Shown here: positions 54,548 to 64,000 of the stretch, piece by piece
How the letters are laid out: the number at the start of each line of letters is the position of its first letter
Numbering within the stretch: the first letter of the stretch is position 1
Assembly (NCBI RefSeq): GCF_026151205.1
Contig: NC_087075.1
Span: forward strand, 14,335,628 to 14,399,627
Length of the DNA: 64,000 nucleotides
Reading direction: 5' to 3'
DNA from: Bolinopsis microptera
Lineage: Eukaryota > Ctenophora > Tentaculata > Lobata > Bolinopsidae
Notes under the pieces: model-generated
What the model was told of the DNA's origin: nothing
Database searches by the model: none
The model's input: only the letters and a program-made list of their open reading frames with translations
Made by a program: the position numbers and the translations under genes

Positions 54548-56157
54548 GGAAAAGTTTATTACATCACCCATTAACTTATTATAATGTAAATAGTCTTATA
54601 GTAGTGCTTCTCTGAGTAGGAGGGGGGTAGGGGGGAGAGAGGCGTGCTGGGAGGAGGGGGGAGGAGGGGGAGAGAGGCGTGCTGGGAGGAGGGGGGAGGA
54701 GGGGGGAGGAGGCGTGAATATATTGCAGTAACTATACATACCACTTGATAGTTACTAACTGCTAATAATCCCCCAGAATGTACGATGTAGGAGGACAGAG
54801 AACGCAGCGGAGTAAGTGGATACATTGTTTTGACGATGTAACTGCTATCATCTTCATCATCGCTCTCAGCGAGTATAACCTCAGACTTGCTGAGGACAAT
54901 AAGACAGTAAGTTTATAATTTCTCAAATATACGACTGTTAGTTTAGAGGCTAAGTCGCCAAATGGTGGTACTTCTTACTCTCAAACAGAGGGGTTACAAT
55001 TTTCTGTGATTGAGGTACAAATTATCAGTGGTTGCCAAAAGATCTGGCATCTTATATTAAGGGTACCCTTCAGTACATCTTCAATTTTCATCCATTGTAG
55101 TGAAAAATAGTATTATACATCTAAAATACAATATAGTGTAAGTTTATATACCTCAAGTTTAAGACCATAATTCTTCACAGATGCTGCATTTATTTAAGTA
55201 TAAACCCCTCAAAATACCATTTTCTGTATATTATGTAAATAGCAACATAATTACGTGTCTTATTATCTTAACATCGTGTACCTCAAACTATTCCATTTTC
55301 TGCTCCCCAAACCAACACGTTGATAAAGAGTTTCATTGTTTTGGAGTGACATCATCATATTCTACTCGTTGCAGTGTTGCATGTATTGTCGCTTATAAAC
55401 AAACACCTAAAGGGGAGTGAGTCACCTTAGGTGACGACAATTGACTTGCAAAAAGGATTCAAGTTAATAAATTTATTAATTAACCAACACTCCATTTCAG
55501 AACCGTATGAAGGAAAGTATGTTACTATTCAGCAGCATATGTAACATGAAGTATTTCACTACTACACCGTTTATTCTGTTTCTCAACAAAACTGACATCT
55601 TCCAGCGGAAAATAGAACACGTTCCAATTACCGTAGCATTCCCCGAATATAGCGGTAAAATATTCAGTACATTTTAGCATACTTTAGCATATTTTATCAT
55701 ATTTCCGCATATTTCAGCATATTTTAGCATATTTTAGCATATTTTAGCATATTCTATAATCAGCATATTGCGAAATATTAAGCTTTTTTGGAATGCTTAA
55801 AGACTCTTCTAAACTTCACGTTTGTGCCATCAGATTGACACTAACATATCCCCTTTGAAATGTATTACTTGATTAACTCCTAACTAGATAAACTATTATT
55901 GAATAAATATAATCAATAATGTATAAGAACTGATTGAAATGAGCTTTCAGTGAACTCTCTTTGTTACAGGTCCCAACGATTATGACACCTGCAAACAGTA
56001 CATCCAAGATCAGCTCGTCGCTCTGAACAAGAACCCCGAGAAAAGCATATTCCCTCACTTCACAAATGCTACTGACACAAACAACATAAAGTTTGTGTTC
56101 GACGCTGTGGTGGAGATATTTTTAGAACACAATCTGAAGAGTGCGGGCCTGGTATGA
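48811..56157 (+). CDS. Heterotrimeric G-protein alpha subunit, Gq-like, 11 exons
   Basis: Exons: 48811-48856, 49520-49624, 50057-50127, 50359-50476, 50727-50767, 52731-52831, 53139-53198, 53618-53746, 54777-54906, 55501-55654, 55970-56157. All introns are GT-AG and the phases agree, giving 380 residues. The start is the first ATG after an in-frame stop. [10 protein letters not shown] resembles the Gq N-terminus, with two Cys for palmitoylation. Visible motifs: P-loop [24 protein letters not shown]; switch [13 protein letters not shown] with the catalytic Arg; switch [19 protein letters not shown] with the catalytic Gln; FLNKTDIF (NKxD); TNATDT where TCATDT is usual. The C-terminus, NLKSAGLV, lacks the -4 Cys modified by pertussis toxin in Gi proteins. 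It would bind GTP at the inner plasma membrane and couple receptors to effectors. Switch I (TTK for TTG) and the C-terminus are divergent, so receptor coupling is uncertain. Confidence 0.93.
48861..49252 (+). repeat. RFX X-box minisatellite, array 2, in G-alpha intron 1
   Basis: About 18 units of the 21-bp repeat with the core GTTACCATAGCAAC. The array begins inside the 5' splice site: GTAAGT at 48857-48862 runs straight into GTTACC. It could act as an intronic enhancer if RFX factors bind it; that is inference. It is flanked at the right by CCATGGGTACC and a last, incomplete unit. Confidence 0.93.
49612..49967 (+). repeat. 33-bp minisatellite derived from the exon 2/intron 2 boundary of the G-alpha gene
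   Basis: The unit contains GCTCCTTCTTGGTTAGTTC, the last coding bases of exon 2 (CTCCTTCTTG) plus the splice donor GTTAGT, followed by TTTGTGTTCTTTTT. About 11 donor copies are present, the first being the real one at 49625. The unit is a multiple of three, and in the coding frame each carries TAG directly after the donor. Confidence 0.93.
51005..51206. mobile_element. 202-bp MITE in G-alpha intron 5
   Basis: The ends are perfect 32-bp inverted repeats, each made of two copies of CGACATCTGTCCGAC. The flanks GACATGTACGGTAACA (left) and GACATGTACAGCAACA (right) are similar over 16 bases, possibly an old duplication. Confidence 0.8.
51640..52330 (+). pseudogene. Probable retroelement relics in G-alpha intron 5
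   Basis: A short frame at 51934-51998 reads [16 protein letters not shown], resembling the C-terminus of LINE proteins. It is followed by an open frame at 52012-52323 (103 residues, [18 protein letters not shown], basic C-terminus) that I do not recognise. Neither fits the G-alpha reading frame. Confidence 0.45.
52838..52872. promoter_or_regulatory. Palindromic RFX X-box cluster in G-alpha intron 6
   Basis: GTTACCATGGTAAC, a perfect 14-bp palindrome matching the RFX X-box, is overlapped by two further half-palindromes (TTACCATGGTAA, CCATGGTAAC). The cluster starts only 6 bases after the 5' splice site at 52832. Confidence 0.6.
53468..53507. repeat. 40-bp perfect palindrome in G-alpha intron 7
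   Basis: Arms AAATAAACTAGTTTGTGTT and the exact reverse complement, separated by AA. It may be a fold-back MITE or a recent inverted duplication. Confidence 0.85.
54501..54716. repeat. (AC)n and G-rich repeats in G-alpha intron 8
   Basis: About 23 AC units at 54501-54546, then at 54619-54716 a duplicated GGGGAGAGAGGCGTGCTGGG within purine-rich GGAGGAGG runs. Exon 9 begins at 54777. Confidence 0.88.
55663..55768 (+). repeat. Short AT-rich repeat (CATATTTTAG)n in G-alpha intron 10
   Basis: About ten imperfect units beginning 9 bases after the 5' splice site at 55655. Confidence 0.85.
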
Positions 56158-56607
56158 AGATGATGTCACATGTCACATGTCACGTGACATCATGTACATG
56201 GTTGATAGTTATAATCACCTGATTGTTGAGGTTTTACGTGGATGTGCAGCTTGTATAGTGTTTACTACGTGTATCATCACGGTAACACCACAAGGAGAAA
56301 GCCTACTTATTTAATCCAAGGGAATCTGTCAGTATAAAACCACACCGTCCAATTCAACCCATTCACCTTATATGGCACTGTTATCTCCATGGTAACCTAC
56401 TTCTGAAATGGTTGTGAAAGCTGCTCATTTACACACGATCCTTTGTATGGTACAGGAAGCTGCTAAACACGAAAAAAGAAAAGTTCATTTTGTCATTAAG
56501 GTCAATTATCTGCAATTTCATAACAAAAAACTGTTATTTTGAAAATATACTGTGTTGATCATTCTGCAATTAGAGCTGATAATTCTTCATACGATGTGAA
56601 GAAGTTG

Positions 56608-56613
56608 AATAAA
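56608..56613 (+). terminator. Possible poly-A signal of the G-alpha gene
   Basis: First clear AATAAA after the stop codon, about 450 bp downstream. No cleavage-site evidence. Confidence 0.4.
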
Positions 56614-56619
56614 TAGTTT

Positions 56620-57868
56620 TCTTTTAGTTTCAATACTACTTATTTTACTTACAAAACTATCTAATCATGTATATTTTAGTGTAAAATTCATTTTTTTTCA
56701 GCAATTTATTATTCCATTAGATATAGAGTGCAATACTACGCTAGTTTTGAGGGAAAGATATGAGATCTTCTATCACCATGGTAACACCATGTATCACCAT
56801 GGTGTTTCCACGGCATCACCATGATGATGGTGTTGATATTGAGCATTACTACGTTAGTTTTGAGGGAAAGAACTTGGTTACATGTAAACAGGATTATAAA
56901 CAGGTTTATGAATACACTTAGGAACTAGTTCATAAACATAAACATGTTTATGAACATCTTTACAACTATTTTCTTGAGTATGTTTATTGACACGTTTATA
57001 AATACGTTTATAAATATGTTTAAAATCTCGCTGATCTGACTATACTGCTGTTTTCCGCTGGCTCGCCATGATATTGATTTTAAGGATTAAATATTGCTAT
57101 ATGTCATTATTACTAGTATTTAACCAGGTGTACGCCATGAAATATTTAAAACTTGCAATTATTGAAATCCTGACAAGCCTCATCTCAATCTCCCGATCAC
57201 AACAACAACTGACCGGTTTTCATGAAGCACTACTAAACAAGACTTAAAAAATGATCCCAGTACAATATCACATTGTTAAATATAAGCCACACAACACACA
57301 GCACTAAACAGTAAAGCTTACAAGCAAGCCCTCCCATCTCAAACCTCTAAGTAACGGTAGATACCTTGTTTAACGGCTCATCCCTTTAGTCTGACATAAT
57401 AGTGTTCCATTAATTAACTTAACATTCTAACAAGAGCCCATTTCTTTAATATAACAATGTAACAGCTTTAATATAACTATAAGATGCAGGGTACACGGTG
57501 TTCAGGGATTATCTGTAATCTGTGATATTAATTGTTTTATTGAAACCATTTTGCCCGATATTTTATGTACAATATATTCAAATATTTCGAATTAACTTTG
57601 AGACTAATTCTGTCTTTTGTTGAGATTAAACTGTAAGCTATAAGATCTTTGAATTGAGATGATACATTTAAAGGCTAGGTAGCTAATATAAGAACATGTG
57701 TAATTTAGCTCCCGAAATCGGCCCGGATTCAAATCTTAAGCATTCAAATGTCTTCATGACCGTGTTAAATCATTTTACACTCGAACTTCGAGATTTAAAA
57801 AAAGCAAAATAGCCCCGACAGTTCATATTCAACTTTTGAACCTCCTGCAGTCCTCTATCTACTTATTA
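56620..57868. other. Intergenic, no gene seen
   Basis: AT-rich. A motif GTTTTGAGGGAAAGA is duplicated at about 56741 and 56857, and GTTTATAAA-type repeats lie at 56885-57025. Confidence 0.5.
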
Positions 57869-57870
57869 CT

Positions 57871-58480
57871 TAGGGTCTGACCACACTACGCCTGTTGGCG
57901 ACGGGCCACATGGCCTGAGTCTAGGCCCGCCACCTAAACATACTGTGCCACTTGGCGTGGATTTAGCAAGGCCCGTATTTTTTAAATAGGCCTGCCCACA
58001 CTACGCCTGTTGGCGACGGGCCACTTGGCGTGTGCCAAAAGTCACAGTGTGTCCAGAAGCCCCGCCACAAGTCACCGGAGTCACGCAACGAGGCACGTTG
58101 ACGTGACGTAGTGTGTTTAGAGCTCCCGCCAGTTGGCGTGGAAACTCTCGAGGAATAGAGGCACGGATTTTAAAAATCCGTGCCTTGCTCAATCCACGCC
58201 AAGTGGCACTGTGTGTTTAGAGAACGGGCCACTTGGCGTGCATATTTGTGACGTCATCGTCCTGTCAGCCAGTCAAAATGGTTTTTTAAAATAATACATT
58301 GCGCACGTCGCGCAGGTGACGTACCTGGAACATGTTCTCACGCCAACAGGCGTAGTGTGTTTAGATAGACGGGCCACATGGCGTGACTACTCACGCCAAG
58401 TGGCACAGTGTGTTTAGGTGGCGGGCCTAGACTCGGGCCATGTGGCCCGTCGCCAACAGGCGTAGTGTGGTCAGACCCTA
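57871..58480. mobile_element. 610-bp element with 89-bp terminal inverted repeats
   Basis: Both ends start TAGGGTCTGACCACACTACG (inward) and agree over about 89 bp with two mismatches. The interior repeats GCCACTTGGCGTG in both orientations many times, like the subterminal transposase-binding repeats of hAT elements. No transposase frame. The target duplication is not clear; a TA duplication is possible. Confidence 0.85.
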
Positions 58481-58499
58481 GTTATCTTACTGGGCCGCG

Positions 58500-59230
58500 T
58501 TCAGCCTGTCATTCCGCCGAATCTCTATTCTGTTCTCTATTATGTTTATAAACATAATAGCCTGAGGTCCAAGTTAATTTTGTTGGCATGTCGGCAAAAC
58601 TTGCATGAAGATAGCTAAAAGACAGCCGCACAAGATGGTATAAAAACAAAACAAATCCCTTTATTTTAGCGCAGGTAAAAATCCAAAAAAGTGGTAAAAA
58701 TTTTGACTTTTTTGCTTGAAGTTTGAATAATTTTTTGCAGTTGTATCAAATCAACCCAAAAATAGTCAAATCGTGTTTGCCTAAATTTTTCCTTTCCGAG
58801 AAGTACCCACTTCATATACTTTATCGAAGTTTGAATATTGTCACTCCGCAAGCGTTTTTGCCAAATTTTTGACGCGCACTACGCGCAAAAGCATTTAGTT
58901 GTTATCAATTGGCACCCGCGCGTTCATCATAAATTTCAAACAGCTATAACTCAGCAAGATTATGTCCGTTCTAGCTCATATTTTCACACCAAATAGAAAA
59001 TAATGTGATCTTATTGCTGACAAAATATGAATATAATTACTCTATTTTCCTTAGAGTAATAGACTGTCAAAGTTTAAAACGCGCATTGGTATAGCACGTG
59101 ACTAATACGGCCAAATTTATACTTCTTAACATATTATCGATCCTTAGACATCATACTATTGTGTCTAATTAGCGGTTAGGTCTCTAAACTCGTAGCAGAA
59201 TACACGTCTTTTTGCCCGTAAGAGCCTCTA
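58500..59230. other. Dispersed repeat, then unique sequence
   Basis: TTCAGCCTGTCATTCCGCCG at about 58500 repeats the motif at 11746 with a similar continuation. The rest shows no coding frame. Confidence 0.5.
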
Positions 59231-59342
59231 CTATGTAGTAGTGTAGTAGTGTAGTAGTGTAGTAGTGTAGTAGTGTAGTAGTGTAGTAGTGCAGTAGTAG
59301 TGTAGTAGTGCAGTAGTAGTGTAGTAGTGTAGTAGTGTAGTA
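59231..59342 (-). repeat. Microsatellite (TAGTAGTG)n, inverted partner of the array at 13694
   Basis: About 14 units, some with an extra TAG. It joins the composite element at TATGCACTGATG, the same junction as the array at 13694 in reverse. Confidence 0.92.
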
Positions 59343-60091
59343 ATATGCACTGATGCTGGATGCGCGGATACGAGGATTTTATTAACGGGTGATACTCGTA
59401 AAATATTTGTTCCATATATTGGACCGTCGACGAGTCCAACTCGCGGCGCGCGTCCTGGTAGGTTGTAAACCTACAAGGATTTTAAAACTATTTGTGTTAT
59501 GGTTAAGCAAAAAACCTTAATTGTAGTTACAATTTCGTCATATAATTTTGAGGCATATTCAGCTTAGGCGTTTTGGTAGGTTATATAAAACCTAAAAACT
59601 AAATGCTGCGCTTAATTGCATGTCAGTGCACACAGATAAATGTTTAACAACGCGCAACGTACTATAATATACGGTCGTACGCGAATGTTATATAAAGCTA
59701 AGCTAACGCTCCTACTAAGTACTACATCGCTCGCCCAAATTTTAAGAAAATTCTTGTGAAAAGGCCCTTTGGGCATGAAAGTGATCTAAATCGGTGTATT
59801 TTTGGACGCTGATTCCGAATCACCCCCCTATGACGTAGGGTAAAAATGCTTCCTTGGAGAGTTATGGGCAAAAAACCGTTTTGGTCACGTGACAGGCTGG
59901 TAAAATACGAATTCGATTGTTTAGGGCTCGGGTAAGGGTTAGGGTTGTAGAAGGGTTATGGTTAGCTTCGGGGTTATGGTTATGGTTAGGGTTGGGATTA
60001 GAGTTTATGTAAAACCGTTTTGTACGGCTGCAAAACTGCATAAAAACCAAAGTCACGTGAAATTTTTGGGCGAGCGAATAAGTAAGAGCCC
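59343..60091 (-). mobile_element. Composite repeat, inverted copy B
   Basis: Reads as the reverse complement of 12345-13693, without the roughly 600-bp insertion and with the 94-bp insertion (59382-59475, duplication AGGATTTTA) at a different place. Includes TIR element copy B at 59707-60091, whose interior has GGTTAGGG/GGTTATGG telomere-like runs at 59930-60003. GGCTCTTAC occurs, in the same orientation, at the outer edges of the composite plus microsatellite. Confidence 0.8.
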
Positions 60092-60556
60092 TTGTAACAC
60101 CATGTATACACAGACCTCTCTATAGTGTATATACAGGTGTATAAAGTGTGTATAGAGGCCGCTTATGTATACCCAATACTGTGCACGTGTCTATGTTTGT
60201 CTACTCGATCCAATATCGTTACCATTGTTCCCCGCTTGGTTTACCGTGCTGTGTTCTGCTTCTACCTCCTCATTACATTACATACAGAGAGCTAGTTTCT
60301 ATGATGCAGAGACTGGTTTCATTATTTGAACTCATGTGCATAGTACTGTTAAGCTGTTAGAATCAGTCTAACTCGCGAGGAGAGCAGAAGCTATAGATAT
60401 CTTAATTTCTTGTTTAGTAATAATATTATATTGTATTTACTTGTAATCGTATTCAGCGGTTTTAATGTCATTTCTGTTCAGGCTTTTTACTTATTAATCG
60501 ATACTGTTTTAGAATTATTCTTAAGAAAATCTAGATTCATACTTCGAATGCAGATC

Positions 60557-62905
60557 ATGGCAACAAGTACACAGGACTCTGATAAAGAAGAACTGATAGA
60601 ATCAGATCATATTGAATATGGTAGCACGCACGATGAAATACCTACCAAGTCTTTTGAAGAAATATACACTATAATTGGTAAATAAGAGGGCAGGGAGGTA
60701 GGGAGGCAGGGAGGCAGGGAGGTAGGGAGGCAGGAGGGCAGGGAGGCAGGGAGGCAGGGAGGCAGGGAGGCAGGGAGGCAGGGAGGCAGGGAGGCAGGGA
60801 GGCAGGGAGGCAGGGAGGCAGGGAGGCAGGGAGGCAGGGAGGCAGGGAGGCAGGGAAGAAGGAAGGCAGGGAGGCAGGGAGGCAGGGAGGCAGGGAGGCA
60901 GGGAGGCAGGGAGGCAGGGAGGCAGGGAGGCAGGGAGGCAGGGAGGCAGGGAGGCAGGGAGGCAGGGAGGCAGGGAGGTAGGGAGGCAGGGAGGCAGGGA
61001 GGCAGGGAGGCAGGGAGGCAGGGAGGCAGGGAGGCAGGGAGGCAGGGAGGCAGGGAGGTAGGGAGGCAGGGAGGCAGGGAGGCAGGGAGGCAGGGAGGCA
61101 GGGAGGCAGGGAGGCAGGGAGGCAGGGAGGCAGGGAGGCAGGGAGGCAGGGAGGCAAGGACGCAATGAGACAGGGATATATGGAGGCAGGGAGGCAGGGA
61201 AACAGGGAGGCAGGTAGGCAGGGAGGCAGGGAAGCAGGAAGGCAGGGAGGCAGGGAGGCAGGGAGGCAGGGAGGAAGAGAGGAAGAGAGGCAGGGAGGCA
61301 TGGAGGCAGGGAGGCAGGGAAGCAGGGATGCAGGGAAGCAGGGAGGAAGAGAGGAAGAGAGGCAGGGAAACAGGCTGAAAAACTTACAACTATAATTCCA
61401 GGTGTTGGAAAAGCGCAGTACATGTATTGGACCATTTTGGCAGTGATATGTTACGTGGATGGCTCTGAAATGGTTCTAATTTCTACTATTGTTCCTGTAA
61501 TAAGGTGTGAATGGGGGTTAAGCATTGTTTGGGAGACCCTGATCAACGTTAGCGCTTATTTCTTTAGTGCTCTAGGTAAGTGCCTTTTAAGTTTTATTTA
61601 TTTTGTAAAACAACAGTCATGTGTGCTTGATTGATATTGCTTGGAAGTAGTTGTTTGACGGACTCATTTTCCACCATTATACAAGTGAATATAGTGAATA
61701 ATTTTTTTGACAGCCACATTTTAGGTGGAGGATTGTTTGCAAAGTTTCCTGACATCTACGGAAGAAAGAAAATGATAGCGATAACATTAACTCTGCTGTT
61801 CCTCACTTCAAGTGCTTCAGCATTTGCTCAAACTAAAGAGCAGTTCTTTATACTGCGATGTCTCAGTGGAGTCTGTATGGGAATTACTTATCCGACCTGC
61901 AACAGTTTCACTGCAGAAATAGTAAAGAGCACCCACAGAGAGGTGGGACCCATGCTTTGTACCTTGTTCTTCAATATAAGTGTGTTCCTAGCTGCTGTTT
62001 TGGCCTACTTGTTTCTTAATACATTAGGATGGAGGTGGTTTGTTTTCGTAATGGCTGTGCCACTGCTAGTTTGTTTAGTTCTTCTGGTGTGTCTACTACC
62101 AGAATCTCCACGGTATCTAGCTGTGAGTGGTAGAAAGAAGGAGGCTATGGAGGCCCTTCGGCGCATGGCGAAGGTGAATGGGGTGTCTCTTCCTGAGAAC
62201 TTGAAGATAGCTGTACGATCAGACCGGGAACTTGGCTCAATCTCTGACATTTTAAAATCAGATTACAGGAAAGAAACCATTCTCCTCTCCACCATACACT
62301 TTGGGAATCTTCTCATACTGTTTGGGACGATTGTATTTGTTCCGTTGGCTCTCTATTCTGGTTTCTGTGGAGGTGAGGGTGATCCTCCTGTTCATAAATG
62401 CGTTGAAGTTCAGCAGAACTCTCTTCTTGAACTTTCCATAGTTACCTTTGCTTGTGTTCTTTCCACTTTTGTTGGATATGGTACCAGCATTATAATGGGC
62501 AGGTCAATCTCACTCAAGATATTTGCAACTGTCAGCTTTATCACAAGTATATTCCTCTTCAAGTGCTTCTCCAACTTTGTGACGGTGGGACTGTTCTTCG
62601 TTATGAAGTTCATGCAGGTTTCCCACAACATGGTGACACTAATCATAATACCTGAGCTGTACCCCACTACCTTCCGTAACACTGCCATGGGTTTTATCAA
62701 CAGCTGGGGCAAGCTAGGAGGAGTGGTGGGAGCTGGGGCTGTTTACGCGCTCTATTACTACAGCCCCATGTTAGTGGTTGTTATGTTCTCTGGTGCTGCG
62801 CTGATGGTGACTGTTGCGTCGTGGATCTGGAACAAGGAGACTAAGGTAACAGTTATAAGGGATGTTGGGGAGGATGATAGTTCCAATCAATCAGACTCGT
62901 GGTGA
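60557..62905 (+). CDS. Major facilitator transporter, SVOP/SLC22-like, 3 exons
   Basis: Exons 60557-60677, 61402-61575 and 61725-62905; GT-AG introns in consistent phase; about 491 residues. The ATG at 60557 has the better context (A at -3, G at +4) than the one 9 bases upstream. An acidic cytosolic N-terminus is followed by about 12 hydrophobic segments. Family marks: ICYVDGSEMVLIS in the first segment (compare the Asp/Glu-containing first helix of SVOP), PDIYGRKK in the loop after TM2, LRCLSGVCMGITYP, LGWRWF, LPESPRYL before the central loop, and ELYPTTFRNTAMGF and ETK near the end. These are shared by the sugar/organic-ion branch of the superfamily. SVOP is a synaptic-vesicle protein of unclear substrate; the substrate here is unknown. 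Part of TM2 spans the exon 2/3 junction. Confidence 0.92.
60688..61375 (+). repeat. 8-bp tandem repeat (GGGAGGCA)n filling transporter intron 1
   Basis: About 85 units starting about 10 bases after the 5' splice site (60678) and ending 26 bp before the acceptor. Variants (GGGAGGTA, GGAAGGCA, GAGAGGAA) concentrate at the right end. G-rich, with four-G-tract potential throughout. The long minus-strand frames (LPASLPPC) are artefacts. Confidence 0.96.
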
Positions 62906-63058
62906 TTTAGCAATTTCTTTTTGCTGGCTTGGTTATTTTATAGTTGTAGTTTAGGAACTTATTTGTTGTTTATAACCCACTTTTCTATCATTGGCTTTAT
63001 AAATGTTAAATTGTAGCAGAACTTAAATAACTTTTAAAGTTTAAACCTGAAATACAGC

Positions 63059-63064
63059 AATAAA
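63059..63064 (+). terminator. Possible poly-A signal of the transporter gene
   Basis: AATAAA about 150 bp after the stop codon. Confidence 0.5.
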
Positions 63065-63203
63065 ATGATTATGTTAAATCGTATATTTGCAAAACCCAAC
63101 AGATTTTCGGATCTATTTTACTTATTTATCGCAGTCCGATAAATAGCAGAATTAGAATTGTTAAACGTGGTTGCTTTTACTTTTAGTTTGCTAAGAAAAC
63201 TTT

Positions 63204-63479
63204 ATGCTAGCGAAGAAAAGCCTTGTTGTCGTTGTTGTGAGCAATTTCATGGTCAAATTAAAATTTTTGTTTGGGATCTCCGCAATGACTGTCAGTAACA
63301 TCCTTACTGATATTGATTACTTCGGAACAGATGCAGAGAAATTTGCACTTGCACTGGGGTCAGGGATTTCCTAGCCTATCGGCTATTATATTTTTAGCAT
63401 GATTGGTGGGATGCTTGGTACGGCCATGGTCGCCTGTGTACCTATGTCTTATGTAGTGCAGAAGTCAATCCCGACATCG
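63204..63479 (+). pseudogene. Possible membrane-protein fragment with one in-frame stop
   Basis: From ATG at 63204 the frame reads 56 residues (MLAKKSLVVVVVSNFMVKLK, FLFGISAMTV, FGTDAEKFALALG) to TAG at 63372-63374. It continues in the same phase with GYYIFSMIGGMLGTAMVACV to about 63479. The alternation of hydrophobic stretches and short polar links looks like part of a transporter, perhaps a duplicated piece or exon of a neighbouring gene. I do not recognise the family. The right side merges into a repeat. Confidence 0.35.
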
Positions 63480-63480
63480 G

Positions 63481-63740
63481 GATTCCCGAATCCCGGGATT
63501 TCCCGGCCCGACGATTTTCGGTCGGGAAATCCCGACCGGAAAATTCCGACCGAGAAATTTTTTCAATTCCCGATTTTCGGGAATTTTCAATACTTTTATT
63601 AACATTAACAATTCAACTTGCAAATTTTAGAATATTCGAATGAATTGACTGTTGGTGCACGTTGTCAGTTGTATACCTCTCTCGTGCACGCGAAGCGTGC
63701 ACTCCGAGATCAGATCAAGCCTTTTGTGGTCAAAGCTTCA
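63481..63740 (+). repeat. Palindromic GC block and dispersed repeat (copy 2)
   Basis: Overlapping inverted repeats of TCGGGATTTCCCG type at 63475-63560 lead into the 180-bp block shared with 12050-12245. Confidence 0.7.
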
Positions 63741-63981
63741 GGCTCCTACTAATTCGCTCGCCCAAAAATTTCACGAGACTTTGGTTTTTATGGTTTTGCA
63801 GCCGTCACGTGACCAAAACGGTTTTTTGCCCATAACTCTCCAAGGAAGCATTTTTCCCCTACGTCATGGGGGTGATTCGGAATCAGCGTCCAAAAATACA
63901 CCGATTTAGATCACTTTCATGCCCAAAGGGCCTTTTCACAAGAATTTTCTTAAAATTTGGGCGAGCGATTTAGTAGGAGCG
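63741..63981 (+). mobile_element. TIR element, copy C (shortest)
   Basis: The ends GGCTCCTACTAATTCGCTCG and GCGATTTAGTAGGAGC are inverted repeats of about 25 bp. Same family as 12345-12703 and 59707-60091, but without the telomere-like core. Retains GGTGATTCGGAATCAGCGTC. Confidence 0.8.
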
Positions 63982-64000
63982 TGTTACAAGACACGTGTCC

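Noticed and set aside
58001-58192. Minus-strand 63-residue frame
   Set aside because: Falls within the inverted-repeat element and reflects its repeats.
60410-60547. Upstream start adding about 46 hydrophobic residues to the transporter
   Set aside because: The extension adds a hydrophobic segment not expected before the acidic N-terminus of the family, and the ATG at 60557 has a better context.
60602-61435. 277- and 210-residue minus-strand frames of LPASLPPC type
   Set aside because: Reverse reading of the GGGAGGCA array inside the transporter intron.

Overview
The window looks like nuclear DNA of an animal, most likely a marine or early-branching invertebrate; I cannot place it further. 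Two multi-exon host genes with canonical GT-AG introns are present: a G-protein alpha subunit related to the Gq class and an SVOP/SLC22-like transporter. Around them lie animal-type transposable elements: Copia, several LINE families, a Penelope-like element, and hAT-, pogo- and Merlin-like MITEs. Between these is an extreme density of tandem repeats. There is no sign of prokaryotic gene organisation.

Layout. 1-5410: the 3' end of a LINE abuts a Copia retrotransposon that is broken by a stop codon and a 5-base insertion. 6100-11400: a LINE RT relic, then a nearly full-length LINE on the minus strand inserted into a truncated plus-strand copy of its own family. 11470-14131: dispersed repeats and a composite element built from a TIR element with telomere-like repeats, inserted elements and an 8-bp microsatellite. 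A second composite lies inverted at 59231-60091 and a third TIR copy at 63741-63981. 14140-23250: regularly spaced CCAAT boxes, minisatellites (units of 52, 29, 36, 10, 68 and 9 bp), a LINE fragment with an 11-bp target duplication, and a long (TG)n. 24800-28460: a hAT-type MITE and a Penelope relic. 31456-41136: a LINE with two long overlapping open frames, the best candidate for a recently active element. 41800-46735: more minisatellites, including one made of RFX X-box sites and one made of perfect hairpins. 47003-48309: a pogo-like element carrying a deleted LINE. 48811-56157: the G-alpha gene in 11 exons. 57871-58480: an element with 89-bp inverted ends. 60557-62905: the transporter gene in three exons.

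The two host genes share a feature. Three of their introns (G-alpha introns 1 and 2, transporter intron 1) are largely tandem repeat starting at, or within about a dozen bases of, the 5' splice site. In G-alpha intron 2 the repeat unit contains the exon end and the splice donor. In G-alpha intron 1 the unit is an RFX X-box. The transposable elements do not form a functional system; they record repeated nested insertion. Comparing repeat copies within the window dates some insertions relative to others and defines short elements by their target duplications.
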